From Candidatus Daviesbacteria bacterium RIFCSPLOWO2_01_FULL_39_23 (lineage in GTDB: Bacteria; Patescibacteriota; Microgenomatia; Daviesbacterales; UBA10151), in assembly GCA_001776935.1 (NCBI GenBank), contig MFDN01000001.1, positions 357,449 through 396,322 on the forward strand: 38,874 nucleotides of DNA, in the 5' to 3' direction. The translations under genes were made by a program, and so were the position numbers. Below the pieces are notes generated by a model. It was not told where the DNA came from. It did not search any database and was given only the letters and a program-made list of their open reading frames with translations. Shown piece after piece: positions 15,529 through 23,148 of this stretch (position 1 is the stretch's first letter; every line of letters begins with the position of its first letter).

Positions 15529-15822
15529 ATGAAACTAACTTCTGAGCAGGTTAAAAAAGTTGCTAAACTTGCCAATTTGCCTTTAACAGTTGAGGAAGAA
15601 GAGAAATATTCAGAACAACTATCAAAGATTTTAAGTTATGTTGAGCAATTAGACAGCGTTGATACCTCAAATATTGAGCCAACTTTTAATGTGACAGGCC
15701 AGGTAAATATTCTTGCAGAAGATGAGCCAAGAGTATCAATGCCTCAGGAAGATGCATTGTCTAACGCGCCTGTAGCAAAAGATGGCTTTTTTGCAACCAA
15801 AGGAGTGTTTGAGGAAGAGTGA
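15529..15822 (+). CDS. gatC: Asp-tRNA(Asn)/Glu-tRNA(Gln) amidotransferase subunit C
   Basis: 97 aa, normal length. It matches GatC throughout: VKKVAKLANLPLTVEEEEKYSEQLSKIL, QLDSVDTSNIEPT and the C-terminal RVSMPQEDALSNAP with FFATKGVFE. GatC stabilises GatA and GatB in the GatCAB complex, which converts mischarged Glu-tRNA(Gln) and/or Asp-tRNA(Asn) to Gln- or Asn-tRNA. It opens a gatC-gatA-gatB set interrupted by two repeat elements; the first begins 1 nt after its TGA stop. Confidence 0.96.
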   Translation: MKLTSEQVKKVAKLANLPLTVEEEEKYSEQLSKILSYVEQLDSVDTSNIEPTFNVTGQVNILAEDEPRVSMPQEDALSNAPVAKDGFFATKGVFEEE

Positions 15823-15823
15823 G

Positions 15824-16198
15824 ATCTGTCATTCCGATCCGCCAGCAACTGCGTAGCTGTGGGCGGTGAGGAATCTCTAGATTGAAAAGTTATTTTGTTT
15901 ATATTTTGGCTAGTAAAACAGGAACATTGTATATAGGAATTACTGATAATTTAGAAAGGAGAATTAGCGAACATAAAAATAAACTGATACCAGGGTTTAC
16001 AAGTAAATACAACATTTCTAGGCTTATGTATTATGAGGTATTTGGTAGGGTAGAAGATGCAATAGCTGCCGAAAAGAAATTGAAAGGCTGGAGTAGACAA
16101 AAGAAAATGGAACTAATAAGAACAATAAACCCCATAACTAAGGATTTAGCTGAAGGTCTGAATCTAGAGATGTTTCGCTAACGCTCAACATGACAGAT
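15824..16198 (+). mobile_element. Inverted-repeat-bounded GIY-YIG element between gatC and gatA
   Basis: The left end reads ATCTGTCATTCCGA, then GAGGAATCTCTAGATT just before the GIY-YIG ORF. The right end, read in reverse complement, is ATCTGTCATGTTGAGC, then GAAACATCTCTAGATTCAG. The same blocks therefore occur inverted at both ends, about 55 and 40 nt long. The left flank also carries a CCGCC/GGCGG hairpin. The single internal gene is the GIY-YIG ORF. The left boundary is 1 nt after the gatC stop; the right repeat contains the gatA start codon (ATGACAGAT is the reverse complement of the left terminal ATCTGTCAT). Confidence 0.75.
15882..16181 (+). CDS. GIY-YIG (URI family) nuclease
   Basis: 99 aa from TTG. 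The motif appears as YFVYIL and LYIGITDNLERRISEHK (the GIY-YIG strands with catalytic Arg), with EAIAAEKKLKGW-type DAIAAEKKLKGWSRQKK towards the C-terminus. This is the small UvrC/YhbQ-like single-domain group that is abundant and often repeated in CPR and Bacteroidota genomes. Its start codon directly abuts the left inverted repeat (GAATCTCTAGATTG) and its stop lies inside the right one, so gene and repeats look like one mobile unit. Whether it acts as a homing-type nuclease is inference. Confidence 0.88.
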   Translation: MKSYFVYILASKTGTLYIGITDNLERRISEHKNKLIPGFTSKYNISRLMYYEVFGRVEDAIAAEKKLKGWSRQKKMELIRTINPITKDLAEGLNLEMFR

Positions 16199-17548
16199 AG
16201 CATAACAAAGTTAACATTAACACAAACTATAGAAGCTCTTGAGGCTAAGGATTTCTCGGAAGAGGAGTTAAATAATGCTTATTTTGAAAGGGCAGCAAAA
16301 TTAAACCCGAAATTAAATGCTTTTTTGGAAATTTCAAAAAATTCCTGCGGTATTCCTGCGGCAATTAAAGACTCAATTTTAACAAAAGGAATAAAAACTA
16401 CAGCTGGGTCTAAAATATTGAGTAATTTTGTTCCTCAATATAACGCAACAGTTATAAATCATCTTTTAGAAAAAGGTGTAAGCATTTTAGGAAAAACAAA
16501 TTGCGATGAATTCACCATGGGTTCATCCGGTGAAAATTCTGCCTTTGGTCCCACAAAAAATCCGTGGGATCAAAGCAAGGTGCCGGGAGGTTCTTCCAGC
16601 GGTTCTGCTGCAGCTGTTTCTGCGGATTTGTGCGCTTTTGCTTTGGGTACAGATACAGGAGGGTCTATCCGGCAGCCTGCCTCTTTTTGTGGCATAGTCG
16701 GACTAAAACCAAGCTACGGCCGGGTCTCAAGGTATGGCGCAATTGCCATGGCTTCTTCTTTTGATCAGATCGGACCTATGACAAAATCTGTGGAAGATGC
16801 GGCTTTGGTTTTGGAATGGATAAGTGGTTCGGATGCTTATGACAGTAATTGCATCAGCGTAAAATGGAAAATGGAAAATGAAAAATGGAAGGAAAGCCTA
16901 AATGGGTTAAAGGTGGGGATGCCGAAGGGGTATTTTACAGATGGCTTGGATCCAAAAGTTAAAGTTGTGATAGAGGCGGCAATAAAAAAAATGCAGGAAT
17001 TGGGAGCGGAGATTGTGGAAATAAGCCTGCCTAGTACGCACTATGGTTTGGCTGCCTATTATATACTGGTGCCTTCTGAGATATCTTCAAACTATGCCAG
17101 GTTTGACGGGATCAGGTTTGGCGGGAAAAGGGATCAATTTGGGCAGGAAGTCAAAAGAAGAATAATGCTGGGGACATACAGCTTGTCTTCAGGATATTAT
17201 GATGATTATTATGCAAAAGCTGCAAAGGTCCGGACGCTAATAAGACAGGATTTTGATAAAGCATTTCAAAAGTGTGATGTGATGGTGAGCCCTGTCTCCC
17301 CCACCACAGCGTGGAGTTTAGGAGAAAAAATAGATGATCCCCTGACTATGTACCTTTCGGATGTTTATACAATTTTTGCCAATTTAGCAGGAATCCCTGC
17401 TTTGTCTGTGCCTTGCGGGTTTTCAGATAACTTGCCTGTTGGTTTACAGATTTTAGGCAAATATATGGATGAGGAAACAATATTGAAGGTAGGGTATGCC
17501 TATGAACAAGCCACGGAGTGGAGAAAGGAAAAACCAGTACTACAATGA
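16190..17548 (+). CDS. gatA: Asp-tRNA(Asn)/Glu-tRNA(Gln) amidotransferase subunit A
   Basis: 452 aa. Amidase-signature enzyme with Lys60 (AAIKDS), cis-Ser135 (GGSSSGSA) and nucleophile Ser159 (GTDTGGSIRQP), spaced as in characterised GatA. It hydrolyses glutamine and supplies ammonia to GatB. It is somewhat shorter than typical (about 480) because the segment between the first helices and Lys60 is compressed. The ATG used lies inside the right inverted repeat of the GIY-YIG element, so residues 1-3 (MTD) derive from the element; there is no clear SD, and translation may depend on the element. An AAAATGG-rich run at 16861-16889 encodes a KWKMENEKWK patch. Confidence 0.95.
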   Translation: MTDSITKLTLTQTIEALEAKDFSEEELNNAYFERAAKLNPKLNAFLEISKNSCGIPAAIKDSILTKGIKTTAGSKILSNFVPQYNATVINHLLEKGVSILGKTNCDEFTMGSSGENSAFGPTKNPWDQSKVPGGSSSGSAAAVSADLCAFALGTDTGGSIRQPASFCGIVGLKPSYGRVSRYGAIAMASSFDQIGPMTKSVEDAALVLEWISGSDAYDSNCISVKWKMENEKWKESLNGLKVGMPKGYFTDGLDPKVKVVIEAAIKKMQELGAEIVEISLPSTHYGLAAYYILVPSEISSNYARFDGIRFGGKRDQFGQEVKRRIMLGTYSLSSGYYDDYYAKAAKVRTLIRQDFDKAFQKCDVMVSPVSPTTAWSLGEKIDDPLTMYLSDVYTIFANLAGIPALSVPCGFSDNLPVGLQILGKYMDEETILKVGYAYEQATEWRKEKPVLQ

Positions 17549-17693
17549 TCAGCTTGTCAGTGCGCAAAAAAACGTTCGCGCGATCAGATCGCTCACTTGA
17601 AGTTTGTTTCGCGCCTACCATAATCTATATTCCTAAAATAGCGGTGCGCTCAACTGCACTACATTTTTTGTCTGCACAGGACTTCGCTGATCA
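17546..17693 (+). repeat. 148-bp inverted-repeat-bounded element between gatA and gatB
   Basis: The terminal inverted repeat is TGATCAGC (17546-17553) and GCTGATCA (17686-17693). The left terminus provides the TGA stop codon of gatA. The interior holds CG-rich words such as TTCGCGCGATC and has no ORF. It resembles a small non-autonomous element; an 8-bp repeat is short evidence. Confidence 0.45.
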
Positions 17694-17707
17694 TAAGAGG
17701 AGTAATT

Positions 17708-17791
17708 ATGAAACAGATATATGAACCAATTATAAGACCTCTTCTCGCTTCGCTCGAATATCTTGTAATTGGTTCTGGAGGACTATTATGA
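17708..17791 (+). CDS. 27-codon leader ORF that mimics the gatB start
   Basis: Too short for the track. GAGGAG (17697-17702) precedes an ATG whose product begins MKQIYEPII, nearly the same as GatB's MNLIYEPII. It runs 27 codons and ends in a TGA overlapping the gatB ATG (ATGA), so the two are translationally coupled. It is either a leader peptide or the scar of a duplication/insertion at the gatB start. Whether it is translated is unknown. Confidence 0.4.
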   Translation: MKQIYEPIIRPLLASLEYLVIGSGGLL

Positions 17792-17812
17792 ATTTGATAT
17801 ATGAACCAATTA
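17723..17812 (+). promoter_or_regulatory. Possible mutually exclusive hairpins over the gatB start
   Basis: Arm 1 GAACCAATTATAAGA (17723-17737) pairs with arm 2 TCTTGTAATTGGTTC (17761-17775) with one mismatch. Arm 2 can also pair with GAACCAATTA inside gatB (17803-17812), and that hairpin would enclose the GGAGG (17777-17781) and the ATG (17788). Two exclusive folds, one exposing and one hiding the gatB ribosome site, are possible. No ligand-binding domain is recognised. Confidence 0.4.
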
Positions 17813-19155
17813 TTGGTTTAGAAGTGCATGTTGAGCTTAATACAAAAACCAAAATGTTTTGCAGGTGCTCTGCTGAGTATTTTGGTAAAGACCCGAATAC
17901 GCATACCTGCCCTGTTTGTTTGGGATTACCCGGCGCACTCCCCTATACCAATAAAGCTGCAATTGAGGGATGCATGAAAATAGGTTTGGCGCTAAATTGT
18001 ACAGTTTCCGAAAAATCTTTGTTCGAAAGAAAAAATTATTTTTACCCGGATCTTTCCAAAGGTTATCAGATTTCCCAATACAGATGGCCTTTGTGTGTGA
18101 ATGGTTGGGTAGAGGTGGAAGATCCTCATGGTAATTCTAAAAAGATAAGGATCAATAGAGCTCATCAGGAAGAAGATACAGGTAAACTGACTCACAGAGG
18201 ATCTGAAACCCTGATTGATTTTAATAGGTGCGGGCTGCCGCTTGTAGAAATTGTGACTGAGCCGGATTTTAAGGATGTTGAGGAAGTAAGAGATTATGCC
18301 AAAAAACTCCAGCAGCTTTTCCGCTACTTAGGAGTTTCTAATGCTGATATGGAACGGGGTGATATGCGCCTTGAGGCTAATGTTTCGGTCCGTCTGCCCG
18401 GTCAGAAAGAATTACCAAATTACAGAGTAGAGTTAAAAAATATAAATTCATTCAGGTTTATGGTGGCGGCTATAGAATATGAAATAAAACGCCAAATTGC
18501 CGCTTTGGAAAAAGGAGAAAAGCTTTCGCAGGAAACCAGGGGTTGGAATGCAGACAAAAAGTGTACATATTTGCAAAGGAGTAAAGAAGAGGCTCATGAT
18601 TACCGCTATTTTCCCGAACCGGATATACCGGAAATTAGTTATCAGTCTTCAGACATCAGTCTTCAGACAATAAAAGACCAAATGCCGGAATTACCATGGG
18701 ATAAACAGAAAAGATTTGTTTCGGAATTTAAATTAATCCAATCTCAGGCAAAAATTCTTACAGAATCAAAAGAGCTGGCAGCGTATTTTGAGATGGCGAT
18801 AAAGCATGGAAAAGAACATGGGGTTGAGGCTGTTTCGATTGCCAATTACCTTATAAATACAAAAATAAATATAGAAGAAATCTTAATTGCTCAACTAATA
18901 GATAATATAAAAGGTAAAAAAGCGGGAATAATAGGGGATGAAGGAGAGCTTGAAAAACTGGCACAACAGGCAATTGATGAAAATCCCAAAGTAGTCCAGG
19001 ATTATAAGCAAAGCTTGCCTCCGCCTATCGGCGAAGGTAAAAAAGGCAAAGCCTCTGCAATTAATGTTTTAATTGGAGCTGTAATGAGAATATCGGGCGG
19101 CAAGGCAGATGTATCTTTGGTAAAACCCATTTTGGAAAACCTGCTTAAAGAGTAA
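17788..19155 (+). CDS. gatB: Asp-tRNA(Asn)/Glu-tRNA(Gln) amidotransferase subunit B
   Basis: 455 aa. The N-terminal catalytic cradle begins YEPIIGLEVHVEL, with zinc-site cysteines in MFCRCSAEYFG and HTCPVCLGLPG, then RSKEEAHDYRYFPEPD; the C-terminal tail domain ends INVLIGAVMRISGGKAD. GatB phosphorylates and amidates the misacylated tRNA. It is slightly shorter than the common 475-480 aa. Unlike most genes here it has a strong SD (GGAGG, 6 nt before the ATG). It follows gatA after a 239-nt gap occupied by a small element and the decoy start. Confidence 0.96.
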   Translation: MNLIYEPIIGLEVHVELNTKTKMFCRCSAEYFGKDPNTHTCPVCLGLPGALPYTNKAAIEGCMKIGLALNCTVSEKSLFERKNYFYPDLSKGYQISQYRWPLCVNGWVEVEDPHGNSKKIRINRAHQEEDTGKLTHRGSETLIDFNRCGLPLVEIVTEPDFKDVEEVRDYAKKLQQLFRYLGVSNADMERGDMRLEANVSVRLPGQKELPNYRVELKNINSFRFMVAAIEYEIKRQIAALEKGEKLSQETRGWNADKKCTYLQRSKEEAHDYRYFPEPDIPEISYQSSDISLQTIKDQMPELPWDKQKRFVSEFKLIQSQAKILTESKELAAYFEMAIKHGKEHGVEAVSIANYLINTKINIEEILIAQLIDNIKGKKAGIIGDEGELEKLAQQAIDENPKVVQDYKQSLPPPIGEGKKGKASAINVLIGAVMRISGGKADVSLVKPILENLLKE

Positions 19156-19251
19156 TGTTTCCCCCTTGCATTAAAGATTTTACTGCTGTTAAATGGATAA
19201 GTCGCATTTATTCCGGTGTCTAATGTTGCCCGGTGTAGTGGGACAATAACT

Positions 19252-22200
19252 ATGGCACGCTTTGTTCACCTGCACAATCACACAGAATATTCCCTCCTGG
19301 ACGGATTGTGCAAGATTCCCCAGCTTGTAAAAACTGCAAAAGACTTAGGCATGGAAGCTTTGGCCATTACAGACCACGGAGTTATGTATGGAGCCATACA
19401 ATTTTACAAAGCCTGCAAAGAAGCAGGTATTAAGCCTATTGTCGGCGTAGAAATGTATGTTGCCAAAAGATCGCATACAGATAAGGAAGGCAAGCTTGAC
19501 AGCGAGCCGTTTCATTTAACAGTGCTTGCTAAAAACTTTCAGGGATATTTAAATTTAATGAAGCTGACTACCATTGCCCATACTGAGGGTTATTACTATA
19601 AACCAAGGGTTGACAGGGCTTTGCTGAAAAAATACCACGAAGGGTTAATTGCGCTGTCAGGTTGTCCTTCGGGTGAATTTATCAGGTCTTTGGATCTAAA
19701 AGATTTAAGGAAAGCAGAAGATGTTTTAAAGACCTATCTGGATATTTTCGGAGAGGGTAATTTTTACCTTGAGATTCAGCGCCATCCTTACAAACAAGCT
19801 TTGGAAACAGCAACAGATGAACATATCAGGAAAGATTTAAGCGAACTTTTGGAGATACAGGAAAGGACATTTGCAGGGATTAAGGAGCTCTCTCAAAGCT
19901 TGGGTTTACCTATTGCAGCCACAAATGACTGCCACTACATAAAAAAAGAAGATGCAGAAGCTCAGGATGCTCTTTTGTGTATTCAGACCGGAAAATTTTT
20001 GCTGGAAACCGCAAGACTTCGAATGATAGATACTCCTGATTATTATTTAAAAACCCCCCAGGAAATGGAAGAACTTTACCGGGATCTGCCGCAGGCTTTG
20101 GAAAACACTGTCCGTATTGCAGATTCTGTAAATTTGGAAATTCCTTTGGGCACTGCCAGATTTCCTGTTTTTGAAACTCCCGAAGGAAAATCTTCAATGG
20201 AATACCTGCGGGAGATGACTTACAAACAGGCAGAAGAAAAGATAGAAATTACGGAAAAAGTTAAAGAAAGACTGGAATACGAGTTAGGAGTCATTGAGCA
20301 AAAAAAGTATGCGGATTATTTTTTAGTGGTTGCAGATTTTATGCGGTGGGCGCATGAGAAAGGAATTATCACCAACACCAGGGGGTCTGCAGCTGCTTCT
20401 ATGGTTTTATATTGTCTGGGAGTAACCAATTTAAACCCTTTAGATTATGTTTTGCCTTTTGAACGGTTCTTAACAGTTTACCGTCCCTCACTTCCTGATA
20501 TAGACGCTGATATTGCGGATGATAGGCGGGATGAAATTTTAAATTATGTGATGGAAAAATACGGCAGGGACCGGGTTGCGCATATTGTGACCTTTGGAAC
20601 CATGATGGGCAGGGCTGCAATCCGGGATGTGGGCAGGGTTTTGGGGATGAGTTATGGGGATGTTGACCGGATTGCCAAACTTGTTCCTCCCCCTCATCAG
20701 GGCTTTCATAAACCGCTCCCCGAAGCTATTAAAGAAGTGCCGGACCTTGAAATCCTCTATAAAAATGACAGTCAGATCAAAAAGCTTCTGGATCTTGCTT
20801 CAAAGATTGAAGGGACAGTCCGGCATGCCTCTGTTCATGCGGCAGGAGTAGTAATTGCTCCGGATGAGATCACCAATTTTACTCCTTTGCAAAGGGAATC
20901 AAGCGGAGAAAGGCTGGTCTGTCAGTATGACATGTTTGCGGTGGAAGATGCGGGACTTGTTAAAATGGACCTTTTGGGTATAAGAAACCTTTCAATTTTG
21001 GGAAGAGCTGTTGAGTTTGTTAAAGAAAACAGGGGTGTTTTGGTTGATTTGAATAAAATCCCGCTTGACCAAAAAAAAGCCTTTGAACTTTTGGCAAAAG
21101 GAGAGACTTTAGGGGTGTTTCAGCTTGAAGGTTCCGGTATGACAAGGTATGTGATGGAACTGAAGCCCACCAGTATTTTTGATATTCAAGCTATGGTGGC
21201 TCTTTACCGGCCGGGCCCGATGAGCATGATCCCTGAATATATCGCAAGAAAACACGACCCTAAAAAGGTTAAGTTTTTCGATCCCCGAATGAAAGACTAC
21301 ACCGAAGCTTCTTTGGGCCTTTTGGTCTATCAGGACGATGTGCTTTTAACTGCCATAAATTTGGCGGGATATTCGTGGGAAGAGGCGGATAAATTCAGGA
21401 AAGCAATGGGCAAAAAAATCCCTTCTGAGATGGCCAAGCAAAAAGGTAAATTTATCGAAGGATGCATTGAGAAGGGGATGAGAAGGCAAAAGGCGGAAGA
21501 ATTGTTTGCCCTGATTGCTCCCTTTGCTGCGTATGGCTTTAATAAAGCGCATGCCGCCTCATATGCCATGGTAGCTTACCAGACAGCCTACATGAAGGCC
21601 AATTTCCCGGTGGAATTTATGGCGGCTGTAATGACAGCTGAATCAGGAGATACGGATAAAATTGCCGCGGCTATTGAGGAATGCAAAAGACTTGGGATTG
21701 TGGTTTTACCGCCGGATGTAAATAAATCAACTGTCGGATTTTCTTTGGAGAAATTAAGGAGCCTGTCTCAGGCGGATTTGGAACGAAGTTTGAGTGTTGG
21801 TGAAAGCGGCGTCAAGCAGGGTATAAGATTCGGATTGTCTGCCATTAAAAATGTCGGCATTTCTGCTATCGAATCAATAATTTCTGCAAGAAAAGACGGA
21901 GAATTTAAGTCGCTTTCTGACCTTTGCGCCCGTTCTGATAACCGCCTGGTTAACAGGAAAACTTTGGAAAGTTTAATAAAGGCCGGTGCATTGGATCATT
22001 TGGGAAGCCGCGCTGCCCAGCTTTTGATTTTGGATCAATACCTTGAGGAGTCTCATAAATTAAATAAAAATAAATTGTCCGGGCAGGTATCTTTATTTGA
22101 CAGCGAGAGCGAGGCCACTCTCTCAATAAGGCTTCCGGATGTGCCGGAACTTTCTTTGGAGCAGCTTTTAATATTTGAAAAAGAGCTTTTAGGATTTTAT

Positions 22201-22806
22201 TTACATGAACCTCCATACCTTGCGCTTTTGGAGAAATTGTCACAAATTATTCCTAATAAACTATCTGCGCTTGAAGATATGCATGTTGGAAAGAGTTTAA
22301 AATTGGGCGGAGTGATAGTTTCTGTTAAAAAGGTTTTGACTAAGAAAACAGCTTCTGAGATGGCTTTTGTAAAAATTTCTGATAACTACAAAAGCATAGA
22401 AGTGGTGGTGTTTCCTAAAATATATGAAACCTGTAAAGAAGTTTTAGATAAAGATATTGTTGTGGTGTTTTCCGGCAGGGTGGAAAAAAGGGAGGAAGAA
22501 TTATCTTTAATTGTTGAAAAAATCAGTAAATTTGACCCCGGTGCGATTGAAATCACACCCACAGGTATCGGTGTTGAGATTCATATTCCCCAGGGATCAG
22601 ATATCTCTGTTTTACAGTCTGTTAACAGGACTCTGAGGAGTTTTCCCGGAAGCGCTCCGGTAGTACTTCTTTTACCCGGCAAGGAAGGGGTGAAAAGAAT
22701 GAATTTGCCGTTTTCCATAGATCCCGGGATTTCTTTGGAAGAAGAGATTAATCAAATACTAGGGGAAGGCGCATTCAAAATCGTCCAGGTTGCCAAGCAG
22801 GCTTAG
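19252..22806 (+). CDS. dnaE: DNA polymerase III subunit alpha
   Basis: 1184 aa from ATG 19252. The track's GTG at 19216 adds MSNVARCSGTIT, which lies outside the family; DnaE begins at ARFVHLHNHTEYSLLDG. Seen: N-terminal PHP domain with intact HLHNH and ITDHGVMYG; polymerase core with PDIDADIADDRR and LVKMDLLGIRNL (catalytic Asps); thumb and fingers regions (PGPMSMIPEYI, YGFNKAHAASYA); an HhH region; a clamp-binding-type motif GQVSLFD; and a C-terminal OB-fold (LGGVIVSVKK). It is the replicative polymerase. It stands alone between gatB and rplS. Confidence 0.96.
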   Translation: MARFVHLHNHTEYSLLDGLCKIPQLVKTAKDLGMEALAITDHGVMYGAIQFYKACKEAGIKPIVGVEMYVAKRSHTDKEGKLDSEPFHLTVLAKNFQGYLNLMKLTTIAHTEGYYYKPRVDRALLKKYHEGLIALSGCPSGEFIRSLDLKDLRKAEDVLKTYLDIFGEGNFYLEIQRHPYKQALETATDEHIRKDLSELLEIQERTFAGIKELSQSLGLPIAATNDCHYIKKEDAEAQDALLCIQTGKFLLETARLRMIDTPDYYLKTPQEMEELYRDLPQALENTVRIADSVNLEIPLGTARFPVFETPEGKSSMEYLREMTYKQAEEKIEITEKVKERLEYELGVIEQKKYADYFLVVADFMRWAHEKGIITNTRGSAAASMVLYCLGVTNLNPLDYVLPFERFLTVYRPSLPDIDADIADDRRDEILNYVMEKYGRDRVAHIVTFGTMMGRAAIRDVGRVLGMSYGDVDRIAKLVPPPHQGFHKPLPEAIKEVPDLEILYKNDSQIKKLLDLASKIEGTVRHASVHAAGVVIAPDEITNFTPLQRESSGERLVCQYDMFAVEDAGLVKMDLLGIRNLSILGRAVEFVKENRGVLVDLNKIPLDQKKAFELLAKGETLGVFQLEGSGMTRYVMELKPTSIFDIQAMVALYRPGPMSMIPEYIARKHDPKKVKFFDPRMKDYTEASLGLLVYQDDVLLTAINLAGYSWEEADKFRKAMGKKIPSEMAKQKGKFIEGCIEKGMRRQKAEELFALIAPFAAYGFNKAHAASYAMVAYQTAYMKANFPVEFMAAVMTAESGDTDKIAAAIEECKRLGIVVLPPDVNKSTVGFSLEKLRSLSQADLERSLSVGESGVKQGIRFGLSAIKNVGISAIESIISARKDGEFKSLSDLCARSDNRLVNRKTLESLIKAGALDHLGSRAAQLLILDQYLEESHKLNKNKLSGQVSLFDSESEATLSIRLPDVPELSLEQLLIFEKELLGFYLHEPPYLALLEKLSQIIPNKLSALEDMHVGKSLKLGGVIVSVKKVLTKKTASEMAFVKISDNYKSIEVVVFPKIYETCKEVLDKDIVVVFSGRVEKREEELSLIVEKISKFDPGAIEITPTGIGVEIHIPQGSDISVLQSVNRTLRSFPGSAPVVLLLPGKEGVKRMNLPFSIDPGISLEEEINQILGEGAFKIVQVAKQA

Positions 22807-22819
22807 ATTGTGTTAATAT
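22790..22819 (+). promoter_or_regulatory. Promoter of rplS
   Basis: TTGCCA (22790-22795), 18-bp spacer, TGT-TAATAT (22814-22819), then 6 nt to the ATG. It overlaps the dnaE end. Predicted leaderless, unusual for a ribosomal-protein gene. Confidence 0.7.
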
Positions 22820-22825
22820 TCCATA

Positions 22826-23140
22826 ATGATTTCAGTTACTGTCGGTGAGCAAAATATACATATTGGCGATACCTTAAGAGTGCACAATAAAGTGGTGGAA
22901 GGCGCCAAGGCCAGGATTCAAATTTTTGAAGGTATTTTAATCAACCTCCGCGGAAGGGGAGAGAATAAAACTTTCACCATCCGTAAAATCGGCGCCGGAG
23001 GAGTGGGAGTTGAAAGAATCTGGCCCTTAAATTCGCGTTCGATTGTTAAAATTGAAGTAAAGAAAAAAGCCACAAAAGTAAGACGGGCCAAGCTTTTCTA
23101 TTTAAGGGATTTAACAGGCAAAGAAGCGGTCAGAGCTTGA
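22826..23140 (+). CDS. rplS: 50S ribosomal protein L19
   Basis: 104 aa. Typical L19: [26 protein letters not shown], the [25 protein letters not shown] core and the C-terminal basic [19 protein letters not shown]19 sits at the 30S-50S interface. The usual neighbours trmD and rimM are absent; yraN, often downstream of rplS in other bacteria, is here 1.5 kb away beyond the inverted ppcA gene. It ends 8 nt before the convergent ppcA stop. Confidence 0.96.
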   Translation: MISVTVGEQNIHIGDTLRVHNKVVEGAKARIQIFEGILINLRGRGENKTFTIRKIGAGGVGVERIWPLNSRSIVKIEVKKKATKVRRAKLFYLRDLTGKEAVRA

Positions 23141-23148
23141 TTATCCTT

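Noticed and set aside
16861-16889. AAAATGG-rich tandem run in gatA as an inserted element
   Set aside because: The segment length matches GatA relatives; more likely simple-sequence drift in a variable loop.
19216-19251. N-terminal extension of DnaE from GTG 19216
   Set aside because: DnaE proteins start at xxFVHLHNHTEYS; the extra 12 residues are upstream sequence.
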